This document shows positions 6,111-6,120 of a stretch of 6,120 bases of DNA, piece by piece. The DNA comes from Belnapia sp. (GTDB lineage: Bacteria; Pseudomonadota; Alphaproteobacteria; Acetobacterales; Acetobacteraceae). Made by a program: the position numbers and the translations under genes. Within the stretch, counting starts at the first letter, position 1, and every line of letters begins with the position of its first letter. The stretch is from the NCBI GenBank assembly GCA_028291445.1, contig JAQGIA010000131.1, positions 1 to 6,120 of the forward strand. The letters run 5' to 3'. A model generated the notes under the pieces. That model saw nothing but the letters and a program-made list of their open reading frames with translations, was not told where the DNA came from and did no database searches.

Positions 6111-6120
6111 CCGCCCCCCC
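6107..6120 (+). CDS. Possible start of a further operon gene, 3' partial
   Basis: The GTG at 6107-6109 overlaps the stop codon TGA (6108-6110) in a GTGA arrangement typical of translationally coupled genes. Only four codons and a fragment (M-T-A-P) are visible before the window ends. No good Shine-Dalgarno sequence precedes it, so the call rests on the overlap geometry and operon context. A carotenoid synthase, oxidase, glycosyltransferase or acyltransferase would fit, but nothing in the visible sequence identifies it. Confidence 0.25.

Overview
The window is very GC-rich, with GC-loaded third codon positions and long spurious open frames on both strands. All supported genes lie on the + strand. 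The GC content, a lysine/arginine-rich histone H1-like protein, a DmdC-type acyl-CoA dehydrogenase and a pair of planctomycete/Methylobacterium-like carotenoid desaturases suggest an alphaproteobacterium, perhaps Rhodospirillales/Acetobacteraceae. That placement is inferred from protein flavour; no rRNA or other taxonomic marker is present.

Layout: (1) 2-898 is the 3' part of a gene for an extremely basic, low-complexity, histone H1/AlgP-like protein or protein tail, built from an octapeptide repeat (24-bp DNA period). A strong GC hairpin follows its stop codon. (2) 1046-2710 encodes a complete 554-residue acyl-CoA dehydrogenase of the large DmdC-like subfamily, with an intact catalytic glutamate. 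(3) A 108-bp gap holds a perfect 9-bp inverted repeat and a duplicated start-codon context, and it is the best candidate control region. (4) 2819-4408 and 4494-6110 encode two diverged FAD-dependent phytoene/diapophytoene desaturase-family (CrtI/CrtN/CrtP) enzymes. They are 85 bp apart and probably cotranscribed. (5) A GTG overlapping the last stop codon may start a further operon gene that leaves the window.

The two desaturase-like enzymes probably act in sequence on one carotenoid backbone: one desaturates a colourless C30 or C40 precursor, and the other desaturates further or oxidises the product. Their resemblance to desaturases of C30 (squalene/diapophytoene-derived) pathways is recalled from family knowledge and not computed here. 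No synthase (crtB, crtM or hpnCDE) is visible to settle chain length. The acyl-CoA dehydrogenase has no obvious biochemical link to carotenoids, though no clear terminator separates it from them. I found no transposon, CRISPR array, tRNA or rRNA, and no clearly new system. The most unusual sequence is the octad-repeat basic protein.
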